DNA of 6,631 bases. It comes from Patulibacter sp. (GTDB taxonomy: Bacteria > Actinomycetota > Thermoleophilia > Solirubrobacterales > Solirubrobacteraceae). The notes beneath the pieces are model-generated. The model had not been told where the DNA came from. It was given only the letters and a program-made list of their open reading frames with translations, and made no database searches. Shown piece after piece: positions 5,479 to 6,631 of this stretch. The position numbers and the translations under genes are program-made. How positions within the stretch are numbered: the stretch's first letter is position 1; the number at the start of each line of letters is the position of its first letter. The stretch is from NCBI GenBank assembly GCA_023268575.1, contig JALRCL010000593.1:1-6631 (forward strand), in the 5' to 3' direction.

Positions 5479-6156
5479 TCACCCGTCGACCGCCGCATCC
5501 GCCGCGACCGGCGGGCCCAGGAGCTCCGACGCCGTCCAGAACGCCTCGTGGACGTGCATCGACGGGATGCCGGTGAACTGCAGCGCGTAGACGATCGCCC
5601 GGGTCGAGCCCTTCGAGACGGCGAGCTCCTCGGCCGGCTCGCCGCCCAGCGGCGCGAGCGCGCGGTGGTCGTCGGCGATCACGAGCCGTCCGGCCGGCGC
5701 CTCCGTCTGGCCCGCGCCGAGCAGCTCCCCCGGCTTGGAGAGCCGCACGCCGAGCTCGCCCTCGGTGCGGTCGGCGTCGACGGCCCAGAGCGCGACGCCG
5801 GTCTCCACGAGCGCGGCCGTCAGGACGTCGCGCGGCATCCCCCGGCTGCGGAACCCGCCCCAGCGCAGGCGCGCGTGGTAGGCGGCCTCGATCGGCGTCT
5901 GGTCCTCGTCGGGGTCGATGCCGACGTGGCGGTAGAAGACGCGCCAGGCCGCCGGGATGTCCTGCCGGCGCAGCTCGAGCGCCGCGGCGCCGTCGACGCG
6001 CCCCGACAGGGTGGCCAGCCGGTCGCGCATCCACCGCGGGCTGCGGCGCATCCAGCGCACCGGCAGCTCGAGCCAGAGCAGCGCCAGCGACGGGTGCTCG
6101 TCGGCCACGAGCGGATCGATCCACCCCAGCCGCGGACGTGGGTCCTCCTCCACCAT
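5479..6156 (-). CDS. Stand-alone B3/B4 (PheRS beta editing-like) domain protein
   Basis: The 225-residue product resembles free-standing B3/B4 domains, related to the editing module of the phenylalanyl-tRNA synthetase beta subunit. Characteristic features are an RVFYRHVGIDPDEDQTPIEA block (72-91), then LRWGGFRSRGMPRDVLTAALVETG (97-120), a G-E-L-L-G segment (143-147) and a late VSKGSTRAIVYALQFTG stretch (180-196). In the synthetase, B3/B4 hydrolyses mischarged Tyr-tRNA(Phe). Free-standing relatives may edit tRNA or bind other ligands, and activity here is inference. The N-terminal 45 residues are Trp/Arg-rich (LWLELPVRWMRRSPRWM) and may bind nucleic acid. The ATG at 6156 is preferred: the open frame continues upstream only into nucS antiphase sequence. 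No Shine-Dalgarno is present, but TACCCT ends 6 bases before the ATG, which fits a leaderless transcript. nucS lies 77 bp upstream on the same strand. Confidence 0.82.
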   Translation of the reverse strand: MVEEDPRPRLGWIDPLVADEHPSLALLWLELPVRWMRRSPRWMRDRLATLSGRVDGAAALELRRQDIPAAWRVFYRHVGIDPDEDQTPIEAAYHARLRWGGFRSRGMPRDVLTAALVETGVALWAVDADRTEGELGVRLSKPGELLGAGQTEAPAGRLVIADDHRALAPLGGEPAEELAVSKGSTRAIVYALQFTGIPSMHVHEAFWTASELLGPPVAADAAVDG

Positions 6157-6162
6157 CTGCTC

Positions 6163-6168
6163 AGGGTA
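6163..6168 (-). promoter_or_regulatory. Possible -10 box for leaderless B3/B4 gene transcript
   Basis: TACCCT on the minus strand (TANNNT) is followed by 6 bases and the ATG at 6156. The gene lacks a Shine-Dalgarno sequence, which fits leaderless expression. The -35 region is unremarkable. Confidence 0.3.
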
Positions 6169-6202
6169 CGACGCAGGCGGCGGGGTGGTTGCGGCCCGTC
6201 GC

Positions 6203-6235
6203 CCCCGGATCGCGTCCGGAGGAGGGCGCGCCCTC
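6203..6235 (-). terminator. Two adjacent hairpins at the end of nucS
   Basis: GAGGGCGCGCCCTC (6222-6235) is a 14-base perfect palindrome that includes part of the nucS stop codon and can form a 5-bp stem with a 4-base loop. Just beyond it, CCGGA (6205-6209) and TCCGG (6215-6219) pair around a 5-base loop, extendable past one bulged base. Together they could terminate nucS before the B3/B4 gene. There is no U-tract. Confidence 0.4.
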
Positions 6236-6631
6236 AGTCGAAGAGCGTCAGGGCGGGCAGCCGCTCGCCCCGGAGGACCGCGAGGTCGACCTCGACCCAG
6301 CCGAGGCCACGGGCCTCGGCGAGCGTCCGCGCCTGCGGCTTCACCGACTGCGCGGCGAGCACGCCGCGGACCTCGGCCATGCCCGGCTCCTCGCGCAGGC
6401 GCTCGAGGTAGCGGGTGAGCTGCTCGACGGCGTCGATCGTGCCGACGCGCTTGATCTCGACCGCGATCCAGCCGTCGGCGGCGTCGCGGCACATGAGGTC
6501 GACCGGGCCGATGTCGGTCTGCCACTCGCGGCGCACGAGCGCGAGGCCCGGCTCGACCGCCTCGGGGCGAGACGCGAGCTCCTCCTGCAAATGGCGCTCG
6601 ACCCCGTCCTTCTCCAGCGCCGCCGCCTCCC
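6234..6631 (-). CDS. nucS: Mismatch-specific endonuclease NucS/EndoMS, C-terminal part
   Basis: The last 131 residues of NucS, the nuclease of the non-canonical mismatch repair route of Actinobacteria and some Archaea. It makes double-strand cuts at mismatches such as G-T behind the replication fork. The RecB-like nuclease core is visible: ALVRREW, then GPVDLMCRD (metal-binding Asp) and VEIKR (catalytic Glu and Lys). RVGTIDAVEQLTRYLERL and QSVKPQARTLAEARG follow, all highly typical of the family. The protein ends in ALTLFD; a hydrophobic C-terminal tail in corynebacterial NucS binds the beta sliding clamp, and LTLF fits a clamp-binding motif. The frame is open to the window edge (EAAALEKDGVERHLQEEL), so the N-terminal DNA-binding domain, about 100 residues, lies outside. 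An internal TTG at 6590 is not the start, because family sequence continues before it. Confidence 0.95.
   Translation of the reverse strand, partial: EAAALEKDGVERHLQEELASRPEAVEPGLALVRREWQTDIGPVDLMCRDAADGWIAVEIKRVGTIDAVEQLTRYLERLREEPGMAEVRGVLAAQSVKPQARTLAEARGLGWVEVDLAVLRGERLPALTLFD

Overview
The window comes from a very GC-rich bacterium (roughly three quarters G+C by eye, codon third positions almost all G or C). The 3' part of a nucS/endoMS gene, GTG starts, TANNNT-type -10 boxes and Arg/Ala-rich proteins point to an actinobacterium. A Thermoleophilia/Solirubrobacterales-like lineage is my best guess, but that is inference. Long open frames on both strands are mostly by-products of the base composition; eight genes are supported.

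Layout. Bases 1-666 (minus): the N-terminal half of a PotA-type ABC transporter ATPase. Its homology stops abruptly at residue 180, inside the D-loop, where the DNA changes to a less GC-rich segment (1-123). Bases 667-974: no gene. 975-1742 (minus): a crotonase-family enoyl-CoA hydratase. 1809-2480 (minus): a metallo-beta-lactamase-fold hydrolase, separated from the hydratase by a 10-bp perfect hairpin. 2481-2595: a divergent intergenic region with an inverted repeat. 2596-3666 and 3791-4873 (plus): two tandem, diverged paralogues encoding exported two-domain proteins of unknown function. 4845-5384 (minus): an unrecognised coiled-coil protein whose 3' end overlaps the second paralogue. 5479-6156 (minus): a stand-alone PheRS-beta B3/B4-domain protein. 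6234-6631 (minus, 5' end outside the window): the C-terminal nuclease domain of the mismatch endonuclease NucS.

How the parts fit. There is no single obvious pathway. nucS and the B3/B4 gene lie in the same direction and both families are linked to fidelity (replication mismatches; possible mischarged-tRNA editing), but hairpins separate them. The hydratase and the MBL hydrolase could both act on thioesters, also with a hairpin between them. The least described content is the exported paralogue pair and the adjoining coiled-coil gene. The clearest anomaly is the chimeric break in the ABC ATPase gene. No RNA gene, CRISPR array or recognisable insertion sequence was seen.
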